Positions 8,426 to 16,683 of a stretch of 64,000 nt of DNA are shown piece after piece. This DNA comes from Glycomyces amatae. Lineage in GTDB: Bacteria > Actinomycetota > Actinomycetes > Mycobacteriales > Micromonosporaceae. How positions within the stretch are numbered: position 1 is the stretch's first letter; the number at the start of each line of letters is the position of its first letter. The translations under genes and the position numbers were made by a program. The notes beneath the pieces were generated by a model. That model was not told the origin of the DNA. It did no database searches and saw only the letters and a list, made by a program, of their open reading frames with translations. Where the stretch lies: positions 248,001 to 312,000 of the forward strand of contig NZ_JAJLQZ010000005.1 in the NCBI RefSeq assembly GCF_020991375.1. The letters are read 5' to 3'.

Positions 8426-8892
8426 GGTGGGTTCACCTCCTTCCAAAGGCGTGGTCGCGTCCTGGCGGATACGCGGTGATGGTCGCGATGGTGATCGCCT
8501 CGCCTGGCGGCACCGTCTCGCAGCGGGCTCTCGCGGCCGGGTCTCGCATCGCCGTCGAGTAGTCGCCGCCGTGGCCTGCCGGTCCTGCCTGGCGTGCCGG
8601 ACGATCTATCGGCCTACCGGGCGTGGTGGGCCTGTCGGGTCTTCCTGTCCTTCCTGTGGTGGTGGTCGGGTGGGTGTGCTGGATACGCCCGGGGGTGTGT
8701 GCGGGACTCCGACTGTGCTGGCCGGCGGTACCTCCTCAAGGAGGCCGCGCTCCCGTCACATGCCCGTAGACCGCGGTGACGGTGGTACCAGCGCAGGACC
8801 GGAACGCGGGACAAACAACCCCCGTCCTAGCTGCGAGGGCGGCCCCGACACCAGTGGGCGGTACGAGCGGCCAGAGGCTGTCGTAGTCTGCA

Positions 8893-9777
8893 TTAAGTGA
8901 ACACATCTCGTTCGCTTGCACTGATTCCGTAACCCTGTACGTACCACCAATCATCCCCCCGATAGCCCCACCCCGGCAACACCCACACGGGTAGAGAACC
9001 CTCATGTTTCCACCGGTGCTCCTGTCCCGCAACGGCATCCACACCTAGGCTCCACAATGGCGCCCTGCCCGGCCACCCGCGACTCCGGGCCCGCCAACCA
9101 ACACCAGCCCTCCACACACCGCTTCGTCGCCGCCGCCCTGACCGCTCCCCCCGTGCCACCGGCAACCCACCGACCCACCCCGGCGCACCGACGCCCTGAC
9201 TGAATGACATTGGGCCTAAGCGGGCCGAACGCCGCCGGTAGTAGTGCACGGTCAGCACCGCCAGCAGCGGCCCCCACAGCGCGAGCGGCGCGTACGCGAT
9301 CCAGAAGACGACGTTCTGCCAGCCGTTCACGACCAGCTCCGTGGGCTCGCCGTCGATCCCGAGACCGAAGGCGTACATGACCATCGCGTACGGCAGGACC
9401 ATCAGCGCCGCCGCGCCGACCGCGGCCGGGGCCACGGCGGCCGCGACCGGGACTCTGCGGCCCCGCAGCACGGGCACCCACCGCGGCCAGACCTCGCCCC
9501 AGACCGCGACGAGGCCGACCGCCAGGAACGCCAGCGCCTCGCTGACCACGCTGAGCGCCACGATGTACCACCACGGGCCCTGCTCCATGGCGGTGGCCCG
9601 GGCCATGGCCTCAGGGTCCACCTCCATCAGCGGCAGTCCGGCGATCAGCGCCGCGATCCGCCAGAGCGCGGACGGCAGCGCGGTCAGCGCGGTCGCGTAG
9701 GCGGTCCGGACGGCCCAGCGCGGCACACCCGCGGCGGTCCGGCCGTGCAGGCGTTCGGCGAACCCGACGGTGGCCAT
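8893..9777 (-). CDS. Four-TM membrane protein whose 3' end runs into the mobile element
   Basis: The gene starts at 9777 (GGAG upstream) and encodes about 185 native residues with four hydrophobic segments (about 25-50, 70-98, 108-135 and 155-180), ending near VLTVHYYRRRSAR. The frame then crosses the 10-bp duplication and enters the element's inverted end, adding about 105 foreign residues (LGPMSFSQGVGAPGW and on) before a stop at 8893. The native C-terminus is therefore lost or altered. Family not recognised; it resembles small integral-membrane proteins of unknown role. Joining the flanks without the element does not give an obvious early stop in this frame, so the original end is uncertain. 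Confidence 0.55.
   Translation of the reverse strand: MATVGFAERLHGRTAAGVPRWAVRTAYATALTALPSALWRIAALIAGLPLMEVDPEAMARATAMEQGPWWYIVALSVVSEALAFLAVGLVAVWGEVWPRWVPVLRGRRVPVAAAVAPAAVGAAALMVLPYAMVMYAFGLGIDGEPTELVVNGWQNVVFWIAYAPLALWGPLLAVLTVHYYRRRSARLGPMSFSQGVGAPGWVGGLPVARGERSGRRRRSGVWRAGVGWRARSRGWPGRAPLWSLGVDAVAGQEHRWKHEGSLPVWVLPGWGYRGDDWWYVQGYGISASERDVFT
9213..9222. repeat. Right copy of 10-bp target-site duplication
   Basis: GGCCTAAGCG, identical to 7466-7475, directly outside the right inverted end of the element. Confidence 0.75.
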
Positions 9778-9871
9778 GCGGTGCTCCGATCTCGAAGGGG
9801 CCGCCGCGGATGCGACGGCCGGCTCCCGCGAGCATCGCGCGGCCGCCGGGGTCCCCGCCTCCCCCGAGGGC

Positions 9872-9907
9872 CCCGGCCCGATCCCCCGCGAGGGGGAGCG
9901 GGCCGGG
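9872..9907. terminator. Hairpin downstream of the GH30 gene
   Basis: Arms CCCGGCCCG (9872-9880) and CGGGCCGGG (9899-9907) enclose an inner CCCCC/GGGGG pairing. It lies in the ~300-bp space between the GH30 stop codon and the start of the membrane-protein gene, where no gene is seen, and could end GH30 transcription. Confidence 0.45.
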
Positions 9908-9972
9908 CGCCTCCCGACCGTGCCTCTCGACCCGCATGACACGTCCGGGTGACATGGGCCGGCGGGGGCGGC

Positions 9973-10046
9973 GTTGCTGTCGGACCCGCGCGGGAGAGTG
10001 GGGCCTATCTTCCTTTCCCCTCTCGGGAGGGTGGGGGTTCGGGATG
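9973..10046 (+). repeat. Dispersed ~70-bp repeat, copy A
   Basis: This stretch aligns with 41059-41124 over its whole length. Shared blocks include CCTTTCCCC, CGGGAGG, TGGGGGT and GCGGGA, with a few short gaps. Both copies are intergenic. See copy B. Confidence 0.6.
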
Positions 10047-10080
10047 GCAGCGGCACCGGCCCGTCGCCGCCGGGCCGGCC

Positions 10081-13029
10081 TCAGGCGGCCGGGGCCTTCG
10101 CGTAGACCTCGATCTCGCTGAGGACGATCCAGCCGACGGTGCCGCCCAAGCCGGCGGTCATCGCCACCCGGACCGCCGAAGTCGTCGCGTTCACCTCGAC
10201 GTCGATCACCGGCACCTCGTCGGCCGGCACGTCGACCACGCCGCCCGCGTCCTGCCAGTTCCCCTCGGCGTCCAGGTACTGCACCTGGAGCGTGTCGGCG
10301 TAGCTCGCCCGGCCGCCGTCGCTCCAGAAGTGGGACACCACCCGGGTCACGTCCCGCTCCCGGGGAAGCCGCACCGTGATCGCGTCCTCGGTGTTGAACG
10401 GCCCGGACTTCCAGTTCGACCAGCCCTTGTCGGTCAGGTTCCCGTTGCGCAGCGCCTCGGTCGAGTACCCCGGCTCGGTGTAGGTCGCCGAGGTCGTCAC
10501 GCCGTCCCCGGTGGCCACGTTGACCTCCACCGGGTCGGTCACCTCGACCTCCACGACCGCGTCCAGCGCGGTCCCGTCCACCAGCGTCGCCGCGCCCTCC
10601 AGCGTCACCGTCCCGTAGTCGTCGAAGGCGCCCTCGGCGGGCTCCTCCCACACCACCGGCACGGACGCCTCAGTGCCCCTGTCGCCCAGCGCGGTCACCG
10701 TGTCCGGCAGGTCCGGCGTGAAGCCCGGGTAGGTCACGGCCGAGGCCGGGACCGTCTCCGAGAACCGGTCCACGCTCACGGTCGCCTTGGCGCGGAACGT
10801 GTTCCCGAGCGCGTCGGTCGCCTCGCCCCGCACCGTCACCTTGCCCGAGCGGTCCCATCTGGACTCTCGCGGCATGTCCCACTCGACCGGGAGCGCCCCG
10901 CGCTCCCCGTCCCGGTAGACGCCGGGCACCGCGGAGGGCAGCTCCGGCACGTGGCCGGGGACGGTGTACGCCGCGACCTCGGCGGCGCGCAGCACCGTCT
11001 CGTCGGTCACGCCCCAGCGCTGGTTGTCGGCGGCGGTCGGCGTGTACGTCTGGATCGGCGAGCCGTCGGCGGTCGCCTCGCCCCACACGTCCAGCACCAG
11101 GCCCGTGCCCGCGTTCACCGGCACGTACGTGCCGTCGCCGGTGGTCGAGAGGTACCACCGGGCCGCATCGGACGGGTCCCCTTCGGCCGCTTCGAGCACC
11201 GCCAGGCCGTCGGCCACCGCCAGACGCGAACCGTCGGCGGCATTGGTGATCGCGTACTGCTCCCGGTTGGAGTACCCCTCGGTGAGCCGCTCGACCGCCC
11301 ACAGCTGCGCGCCGTCGGCCGCGTCCTCGGTCGCCAGCACGATGCCGGTGCCGTCCTCGGACGGGGCGATCGACTTGCCGCTCTGCACGCCGTCGAAGCG
11401 GTACGCGTGGCCGTCCTGGAACAGGGCCGCGTCGCCGTCCACGCCCGAGACGCCCTCGACGACGAACGTGGTCACCGACTTCGCCGGGACCGTCAGCGTC
11501 GCCGAGCCGCCGCGCACCCTGACCCGGTCGCCCTCGACGAGCGCGCCGTCGGCGCTGGTGACCACCGGGGTCACGGTGGCGCCGCGGGGGACGCGGTCGA
11601 ACCCGGACAGGTCGAGGGTCACCGCGATCGCCTCCTCGGCGTTGTTGGTGTACACCACGTTCGCGCCCCGGCCCGAGGCCTCGATCGCGGCCGTGGCGGC
11701 GGTGCTGTCGGTGGCGATGACGCGGTCGCCCGGCTCGATGTAGTGCGTGAAGTTGCGCAGCGTGTCGTACTTCGTGTTGGTCATGATCGGGCAGGTCTCG
11801 AGGGTGTCCTCGGCGGTGCAGTCGAACGGCAGCTGGATCGAGCCCCAGCTGTGGTTCTCGTTCCTGTCCTCGACCGGCTGCCACAGCACCCACGCCGACG
11901 GCTCCAGCTCGCGCAGGTCGTCGGTGACGCGGGTGGCGATGCCCAGGCCGTTCTCCATGGAGGTGTAGTCCTGGCCGGAGGTCCAGGCGCCGCCGACCTC
12001 GCTCATCCACAGCGGCTTGTCACCGCCTTTGGCGAGGTCGCGGACGCCGGTGCGCCCGCCGGTGCCGTACGTGTGGACGTTCATCTGGCCCACGTTGGAG
12101 CGGGACTCCTCGGTGTACGCGTTCCAGTTGCGGGTGAAGGTGCCCGGGTTGGTCTCGTCCATCGCGGCGACGACGGCCTCCAGTTCGGACGCGGAGAGCC
12201 GCTCGGCCAGCGCGTTGACGACGAGCTGCTGGAGCTCGGGCCCGGCGTGCGCGCCCTCCTGGCGCCCGCCCGTGGGCTGGACGCCGTCCTCGCCGAGCTG
12301 GGTGCCCCAGTAGTTCGTGTTCGGCTCGTTGAGCGGGTCGACGGTGTCGAACTCGATGCCGTGCTCGTCCTCGACGTGCTCCATGACCTCGGTCAGGTAG
12401 GTCGCGAACTCCTCGACCGAGTCGGTGCGGATCTGGTCGTCGTTCGCGTCGAAGCCGCCGGAGACGTAGCCGGAGACGGTCTGGAAGTACGGCGGGGAGT
12501 TCGAGAACGCCTCCCAGTGGGTGACGTCGTCCTTGACCTGGTCGATCCACCACCGCTGCGAGGCGTCGGCGTCCCAGTTCCAGTGGTCGGGGTTCTCCGG
12601 GTCCCACCAGTCCTTGTCCTCGTGGGTGGTGCCCTCGGGGGCGGCCCACCAGCCGGGGACGGCGGAGGCGCCGCCGCGCAGGTACTCGTCGTCGATGTTC
12701 GGGGCGTTGCCGCCCCCGATGTTGTACCGGGCGATGTTGAGGTTGAGGCCCTCGTCGCCGAAGACCATGTCGACGAGCCGCTCGCGGATCTCGTCGGGGT
12801 AGCCGCCGGTCGCGTTGGCGAACCAGACCAGGCTCGTGCCCCAGCCCTCGAACTCGGGCTGCTGGTAGGACGGGTCGAGGGTGACGGTGACGGCGCCCCC
12901 GGCGGGTTCCTCGGCGTTCGCGGCGGTGCCGATCAGCACGGGGAGGGCCGACGCGGCGAGCACCGCGGCGAGCCCGGCGGCGCCGGCCGCGGCCGGCGCG
13001 CGACCGCGCCTCGGTCGGGGAGATGGCAT
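10081..13029 (-). CDS. Secreted GH30 glycoside hydrolase, endo-beta-1,6-galactanase-like, with ricin, Ig-like and F5/8-type C-terminal modules
   Basis: 982 residues. A signal peptide (1-39, ending TAANA) precedes a GH30 (beta/alpha)8 domain with LNIARYNIGGGNAP at about 97-110, acid/base Glu235 in DPLNEPNTNYW and nucleophile Glu344 in LWMSEVGG. A beta-sandwich typical of GH30 follows to about 450. Then come a ricin-type lectin region (about 470-640, with QLWAVE and NQRWGV), two bacterial Ig-like (Big_4) repeats and a C-terminal F5/8-like module. The WGTSLVWFA and NIGGGNAP patterns match the beta-1,6-galactanase branch (GH30_5). Beta-1,6-glucanase is an alternative. The start at 13029 gives a proper signal peptide and GAAGGAG upstream. 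A perfect 16-bp palindrome sits 25 bp before the start. Confidence 0.8.
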   Translation of the reverse strand: MPSPRPRRGRAPAAAGAAGLAAVLAASALPVLIGTAANAEEPAGGAVTVTLDPSYQQPEFEGWGTSLVWFANATGGYPDEIRERLVDMVFGDEGLNLNIARYNIGGGNAPNIDDEYLRGGASAVPGWWAAPEGTTHEDKDWWDPENPDHWNWDADASQRWWIDQVKDDVTHWEAFSNSPPYFQTVSGYVSGGFDANDDQIRTDSVEEFATYLTEVMEHVEDEHGIEFDTVDPLNEPNTNYWGTQLGEDGVQPTGGRQEGAHAGPELQQLVVNALAERLSASELEAVVAAMDETNPGTFTRNWNAYTEESRSNVGQMNVHTYGTGGRTGVRDLAKGGDKPLWMSEVGGAWTSGQDYTSMENGLGIATRVTDDLRELEPSAWVLWQPVEDRNENHSWGSIQLPFDCTAEDTLETCPIMTNTKYDTLRNFTHYIEPGDRVIATDSTAATAAIEASGRGANVVYTNNAEEAIAVTLDLSGFDRVPRGATVTPVVTSADGALVEGDRVRVRGGSATLTVPAKSVTTFVVEGVSGVDGDAALFQDGHAYRFDGVQSGKSIAPSEDGTGIVLATEDAADGAQLWAVERLTEGYSNREQYAITNAADGSRLAVADGLAVLEAAEGDPSDAARWYLSTTGDGTYVPVNAGTGLVLDVWGEATADGSPIQTYTPTAADNQRWGVTDETVLRAAEVAAYTVPGHVPELPSAVPGVYRDGERGALPVEWDMPRESRWDRSGKVTVRGEATDALGNTFRAKATVSVDRFSETVPASAVTYPGFTPDLPDTVTALGDRGTEASVPVVWEEPAEGAFDDYGTVTLEGAATLVDGTALDAVVEVEVTDPVEVNVATGDGVTTSATYTEPGYSTEALRNGNLTDKGWSNWKSGPFNTEDAITVRLPRERDVTRVVSHFWSDGGRASYADTLQVQYLDAEGNWQDAGGVVDVPADEVPVIDVEVNATTSAVRVAMTAGLGGTVGWIVLSEIEVYAKAPAA

Positions 13030-13053
13030 CGTGGTCTCCTTCGGGGGGTTGCA

Positions 13054-13069
13054 ATCGAACGAGTTCGAT
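13054..13069. promoter_or_regulatory. Palindromic operator candidate for the GH30 gene
   Basis: ATCGAACGAGTTCGAT, two perfect 7-bp arms around GA, 25 bp upstream of the GH30 start. The AACGAGTT centre and position fit a LacI- or GntR-type repressor site, but it differs from the LacI operators found at 51.5 and 52.7 kb, so another regulator is implied. Confidence 0.5.
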
Positions 13070-13241
13070 ATTTCCACAGAAGTCGACGCTTGTGAACACC
13101 CTTTGTCTAACGGGTTGAAAAATGAAGTGGCCGGGATCGCCCCCGCCCGCTTCTCGCTTCCCGCGAAAAACGTCGCACCCCCGAGGCAGGGTTGTTGCCG
13201 GGGGCCTGCGATACGGCGCTCAGCGCCTCTGCCCCTGCCCG

Positions 13242-14027
13242 CTACGCCGCCGGCGGGTCCTGCTCGACCCGCAGCACCTCCCAGATCCCGGACGGGTCCC
13301 GCACCTCCGAGCGCCCGGGCATGATCAGCCGCCAGCCCGGCCCCGCGGCCGAGTGCCGGTCGGCCGTGAGGTACCCGCCCGCCGCCTCCGCGCCGAACAC
13401 CGCCTCCGTGCGCACCGTGAGATGCGACGTCAACCGCATGTGCAGGGCCGACCGGGCCTTCGGGTCCGCGTCGAGCCCCGCCGCCCACAGGTCCACCGCC
13501 CGCAGCAGGCGCCCCGCCTGGGCCGCCCCGGTCCGCGCGTCGGCCACCATGGCGACCGGCACCGTACCGCTGTTCTCGCCCTGCGGCAGTTTCAGATCGC
13601 TCACGTAGGCCACCCCCAGGGTCCCGGTCTCGCGCGCCAGCGCGTACAGCCGCCGCACCCGTGCCGCGTGCGCCCGCGGCGCGCGCACCACCTTGACCAG
13701 GCCGCCCAGGATCAGCGCCGCCGCCGCGAACGCCAGGGCGTTCTTGTACCAGACATTGCCGAGGAAGAACGCCTCCGCCGCCCCGAGCTCACCGACCCGG
13801 TCCCGGAAGTCGCTGAAGAGGACGATCGTCCCCGCGCCCATCGCGCCGATGAGGATGCCCATGCCGCCGTAGAACCGCCGCTCGTTCTCGATCACCACCC
13901 GCGCGGTGAACCGCTCGAGCGACGAGGTCGGGTCGGGAACCGGCGGCCGCTCCAGCGGCGGCGCGCCCGCCGCCGCGGCCCACGCCGCCTTCGGGTCGCC
14001 CGGCCACGGGCGCTTGTCGTGTCGCAT
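13242..14027 (-). CDS. Hypothetical membrane protein, two TM segments
   Basis: 261 residues. After a polar proline-rich N-terminus there are two hydrophobic segments (about 55-75, GILIGAMGAGTIVLF, and about 95-113, ALAFAAAALILGGLVKVV). A C-terminal soluble region of about 140 residues follows. I do not recognise a family. The topology resembles actinomycete DUF proteins with a cytoplasmic or extracellular sensor-like tail. It lies upstream of the divergent GH30 promoter region and downstream of the phosphatase gene on the same strand (52-bp gap). Confidence 0.6.
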   Translation of the reverse strand: MRHDKRPWPGDPKAAWAAAAGAPPLERPPVPDPTSSLERFTARVVIENERRFYGGMGILIGAMGAGTIVLFSDFRDRVGELGAAEAFFLGNVWYKNALAFAAAALILGGLVKVVRAPRAHAARVRRLYALARETGTLGVAYVSDLKLPQGENSGTVPVAMVADARTGAAQAGRLLRAVDLWAAGLDADPKARSALHMRLTSHLTVRTEAVFGAEAAGGYLTADRHSAAGPGWRLIMPGRSEVRDPSGIWEVLRVEQDPPAA

Positions 14028-14079
14028 CGCCCCATTGTGCGACCGGCCCGCCTCCCGCCGCGAGCACCGCGTCCGGTCG

Positions 14080-15240
14080 TCATCGCCGCCCGCCGATCAC
14101 CCGCACCGGCCGCTCCGGCCGCTCCGCTCTCTCCGGCCGCGCCGCCTCCGCGGTCCGCCCCCGCCCGGTCCTCGTGACCGCCAGGATGCTCACGTCGTCG
14201 TCCATCCTGGCCGCGAACCGCGAGGCGTCGTCCCACACGAACTCGATGAGCCGCCGCGGCGACGGCACCACCAGCCCCTGGAGGTGGCTCGCGAGCGGGT
14301 AGTAGTTCCCGTCCTCGTCCCGCGCCTCGACCAGCCCGTCCGAGAACGCCAGCAGGGTCTCGTCCGCGCCGAACGGCACCGCGACCGACTCGCCCGGCCG
14401 GACCGGCGCGGCCAGCCGCAACCCGAGCACCGGCGCGGGCTTGAGGTCGACCTCCTCGACCCGCTCGCCGCGCAGCAGCAGCGGCGGCGGGTGCCCGCAC
14501 GAGAGCAGCCGCACCTCGTCCGAGTCCTCCGCGAACTCCGCCAGCAGCACCGAGGCGAACAGCTCCGGCACGTACCCGTGCGCCGCGTCGTCCAGGATCC
14601 GCCGCTCCAGCCGCCACGCGATCCCGCCGAGCTCCTCCTCGTCCAGGATCGCCTCGTGGAACACCGACAGCAGCATCGACGCGGTGCCGACCGCGTCGAG
14701 CCCGTGCCCCTGCACGTCGCCGAGGATCAGCCGCGTCCCGAACGGGCTGGGCCGCACGTCGAACAGGTCCCCGCCGATCCACGCGCCCCGCTGCGCCGAG
14801 TGGTAGAGCCCGGCGCACGCGAAGTCGCCCACCCGCGGCGGCAGGTTCGGCAGGATCGCCTGCTGCGCGGCCTCGGACACGCTCAGCATCGTCACCAGCC
14901 CGGCCACGAAGCGCTGGCGGATCCAGGAGATGCCGACGGCCGTGGCGAACACGATGACGACCACCACGATGTCGTCCCCGTCGAACCGCCGCGAGAACGG
15001 CAGCGGCGCGGCGACCACCACCAGGGCGAGCCCGGCGATGGCCGCGGTCCACACCGGTCCGAGGACGAACGCGGCGAGGACGGGGACGATCGCCATCGCG
15101 ATCCCCGCGTGCAGGGGGTCGGGCCGGAAGAGCTGGAACACGGTGGCCGCGAGCAGGGCGGCGAGCGGCAGCAGCCGGACCCGCAGCGGGACCGCTGTGC
15201 CCGACTGGAGTCGGATCGAACCCGAGACCCGCATGCCCAT
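14080..15240 (-). CDS. Membrane-bound SpoIIE-type PP2C serine phosphatase
   Basis: 386 residues. Four or so hydrophobic segments lie in the first ~125 residues, then a PP2C/SpoIIE domain with the metal-binding motifs GGDLFDV, LGDVQGHGLDA, FSDGLVEARD and MDDDVSILAV. Such proteins dephosphorylate anti-sigma antagonist (STAS) proteins in partner-switching circuits that respond to stress. No anti-sigma or STAS gene is adjacent, so its target is elsewhere. A second in-frame ATG two codons later is an equally good start. Downstream on the same strand is the two-TM hypothetical. Confidence 0.88.
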   Translation of the reverse strand: MGMRVSGSIRLQSGTAVPLRVRLLPLAALLAATVFQLFRPDPLHAGIAMAIVPVLAAFVLGPVWTAAIAGLALVVVAAPLPFSRRFDGDDIVVVVIVFATAVGISWIRQRFVAGLVTMLSVSEAAQQAILPNLPPRVGDFACAGLYHSAQRGAWIGGDLFDVRPSPFGTRLILGDVQGHGLDAVGTASMLLSVFHEAILDEEELGGIAWRLERRILDDAAHGYVPELFASVLLAEFAEDSDEVRLLSCGHPPPLLLRGERVEEVDLKPAPVLGLRLAAPVRPGESVAVPFGADETLLAFSDGLVEARDEDGNYYPLASHLQGLVVPSPRRLIEFVWDDASRFAARMDDDVSILAVTRTGRGRTAEAARPERAERPERPVRVIGGRR

Positions 15241-15301
15241 GGCCTGATTTTAGGTGCGATCGGGCCCGCTACCTGGGATTTCTGGCAGGTTCAGGGAGCT
15301 T

Positions 15302-15703
15302 TCAGGACACCGGGCCGCCGGGTCGGCGCGAGTCGTACGCCGCCTGCGCGGCGAGCACCTGCGGCATCGCCGCGTAGAGGTCGTCGACGAGCGCGGTGAG
15401 CCGCGCGGTGATGCGGCGCCCGGTCTCGGTGAGCCGGTACTCCACCCGGGAGGGGTAGCCCTCGGAGGCGGCGCGGTCGACGAACCCGTCGCGTTCGAGC
15501 TGCCGCAGGCTCTGGGCGAGGGCCTTCTCGTTGATGCCGTCCACGGAGCGGCGCAGTTCGCTGAACCGCTTCGCGTCCCCGTGCAGGACGAGGAGAATGA
15601 GCGTGCCCCAGCGGCCGGTCACGTGGTCCAGGACCGTGCGGGACTCGCATCCTCGGGCCAGTACCTGGAAGTCGGGTGCGGCGTCGGAGGGTCGGGTGCT
15701 CAT
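15302..15703 (-). CDS. HxlR-family transcriptional regulator (QorR-like)
   Basis: 133 residues, winged-helix HxlR/MarR-like domain. It has CESRTVLDHVTGRWGTLILL, an ELRRSVDGINEKALAQSLRQ recognition region and a wing SRVEYRLTETGRRI. Cys19 at the start of the domain matches the redox-sensing cysteine of HxlR family members such as QorR/YodB. It is divergent from a QorB-like quinone reductase, with a repeat-containing 113-bp intergenic region. That is the same gene pairing as ytfH-qorB in enterobacteria, so it probably represses that gene. Confidence 0.88.
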   Translation of the reverse strand: MSTRPSDAAPDFQVLARGCESRTVLDHVTGRWGTLILLVLHGDAKRFSELRRSVDGINEKALAQSLRQLERDGFVDRAASEGYPSRVEYRLTETGRRITARLTALVDDLYAAMPQVLAAQAAYDSRRPGGPVS

Positions 15704-15743
15704 GGCGTGATGTTACCTCCGCAACAGCGCCTCGAATCAATTG

Positions 15744-15768
15744 TGCTTTCAAAATGAAAGTGCTTTCA
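15744..15768. promoter_or_regulatory. Operator between HxlR regulator and QorB-like gene
   Basis: CTTTCA-AAA-TGAAAG (15746-15760) is a perfect inverted repeat. TGCTTTCA occurs again at 15761-15768, giving two direct copies 17 bp apart (15744 and 15761). This is the only AT-rich stretch between the two divergent genes, so a dimeric HxlR protein probably binds here and controls both directions. Confidence 0.65.
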
Positions 15769-15816
15769 TTTGGATAGTGAAATCGTAGTCCCGATCCGCA
15801 GTGAAGGAGCAGCATC

Positions 15817-16674
15817 ATGATCGTCGTCACCGGGGCCACCGGCAAACTCGGCACACTCGTCGTGGAGGGCCTGATCGACCGGGTGCCCGCCGAGCAGATC
15901 GCCGTCGTCGTGCGCGACGCGGCCAAGGCCGCCCGCCTCGGCGGGCTCGGCGTCGAGGTCCGCGTCGCCGACTACGACGACCCGGCCGCCCTCGGGGACG
16001 CCTTCCGCGAAGGCGAGAAGGTCCTCCTCATCTCCGGCAGCGAGGTCGGGCGGCGCGTCCCGCAGCACCGGGCCGTCATCGACGCCGCCGAGGCCGCGGG
16101 CGTCGCCCTCCTGGCCTACACCAGCATCCTCGGCGGCCCCGCCGCCGACTTCGAGCTGGCCCGCGAGCACCAGGTCACCGAGCGGTACCTCATCGACTCC
16201 GGCGTCCCGTACGTACTGCTGCGCAACGGCTGGTACCACGAGAACTACACCGAGGGCCTGGCCGGCGCCGTCGCCGCGGGCGCCCTGACCACCAGCACCG
16301 CCGAGGGCGCGAGGATCGCCACCGCCGCGCGCGCCGACTTCGCCGCCGCCGCGGTCGCGGTGCTCACCACCGAGGGCCACGAGGGCCGTGCGTACGAGCT
16401 CGCCGGCGACACCGCGTGGACCTTCGAGGAGTTCGCCGCCGAGGTCGCGAGGCAGAGCGGGAGGGACTTCCCCGTCAACCGCGTCTCCGGCGAGGAGCTG
16501 CGCGGCATCCTCACCGGCCAGGGCGTGCCGGACCCGTTCGCGGCCGTCCTGGTCGGCGTCGACGACGCGATCTCGCGCGGCCTGCTCGACGACGGGTCGG
16601 GGGACCTGTCGAAGCTCGCCGGGCGCCCCACCACCCCCGTCGCCGAGGCGATCGCCGAGGGACTGCGGTCCTGA
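15817..16674 (+). CDS. QorB-like NAD(P)H:quinone oxidoreductase (NmrA/SDR-a type)
   Basis: 285 residues. The atypical SDR Rossmann loop VTGATGKLG is at about 4-12, followed by AAGVALLAYTSILGG and VLLRNGWYHENYTE, both typical of QorB. The usual SDR catalytic YxxxK is missing, as in this family. The enzyme would reduce quinones and protect against electrophile stress. GAAGGAG lies about 10 nt upstream. It is controlled, by context, through the divergent HxlR regulator. Confidence 0.87.
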   Translation: MIVVTGATGKLGTLVVEGLIDRVPAEQIAVVVRDAAKAARLGGLGVEVRVADYDDPAALGDAFREGEKVLLISGSEVGRRVPQHRAVIDAAEAAGVALLAYTSILGGPAADFELAREHQVTERYLIDSGVPYVLLRNGWYHENYTEGLAGAVAAGALTTSTAEGARIATAARADFAAAAVAVLTTEGHEGRAYELAGDTAWTFEEFAAEVARQSGRDFPVNRVSGEELRGILTGQGVPDPFAAVLVGVDDAISRGLLDDGSGDLSKLAGRPTTPVAEAIAEGLRS

Positions 16675-16683
16675 GCGCGCGGC

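Larger units (their letters stand above)
7476..9212. mobile_element. 1737-bp element with ~25-bp inverted ends and no recognisable transposase
   Basis: The left end starts CGATGTCGTTCAGTCAGGG and the right end, read inward on the other strand, starts CAATGTCATTCAGTCAGGG. They agree at all but two of the first 19 bases, and similarity continues (GTGTCGG versus CGTCGG). Identical 10-bp direct repeats flank both ends, so this is a complete insertion, not a chance repeat. Inside lie nine ~75-bp tandem repeats, a 9-bp microsatellite, a threonine-rich reading frame with a very strong Shine-Dalgarno, and one inverted copy of the repeat core near 9125. No transposase motif is visible in any frame, so it is probably moved by an enzyme encoded elsewhere. 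End sequence and duplication length suggest an IS4-like transposase; this is inference. Confidence 0.75.

Noticed and set aside
7512-8900. A 462-codon plus-strand frame with a valine run
   Set aside because: It is low-complexity translation of the 75-bp repeats and the 9-bp microsatellite. The repeat period shifts frame, and there is no ribosome site or recognisable domain.
8736-9044. Minus-strand frame of about 100 codons inside the element (could start MRVLYPCGCCRGG)
   Set aside because: A weak GGAG stands upstream, but composition is odd, there is no known domain, and the frame runs across repeat-like DNA; support is too thin.
10670-12010. A 446-codon frame overlapping the GH30 gene
   Set aside because: Same-strand shadow; Arg/Gly-rich without domains, while the other frame holds intact GH30 catalytic motifs.
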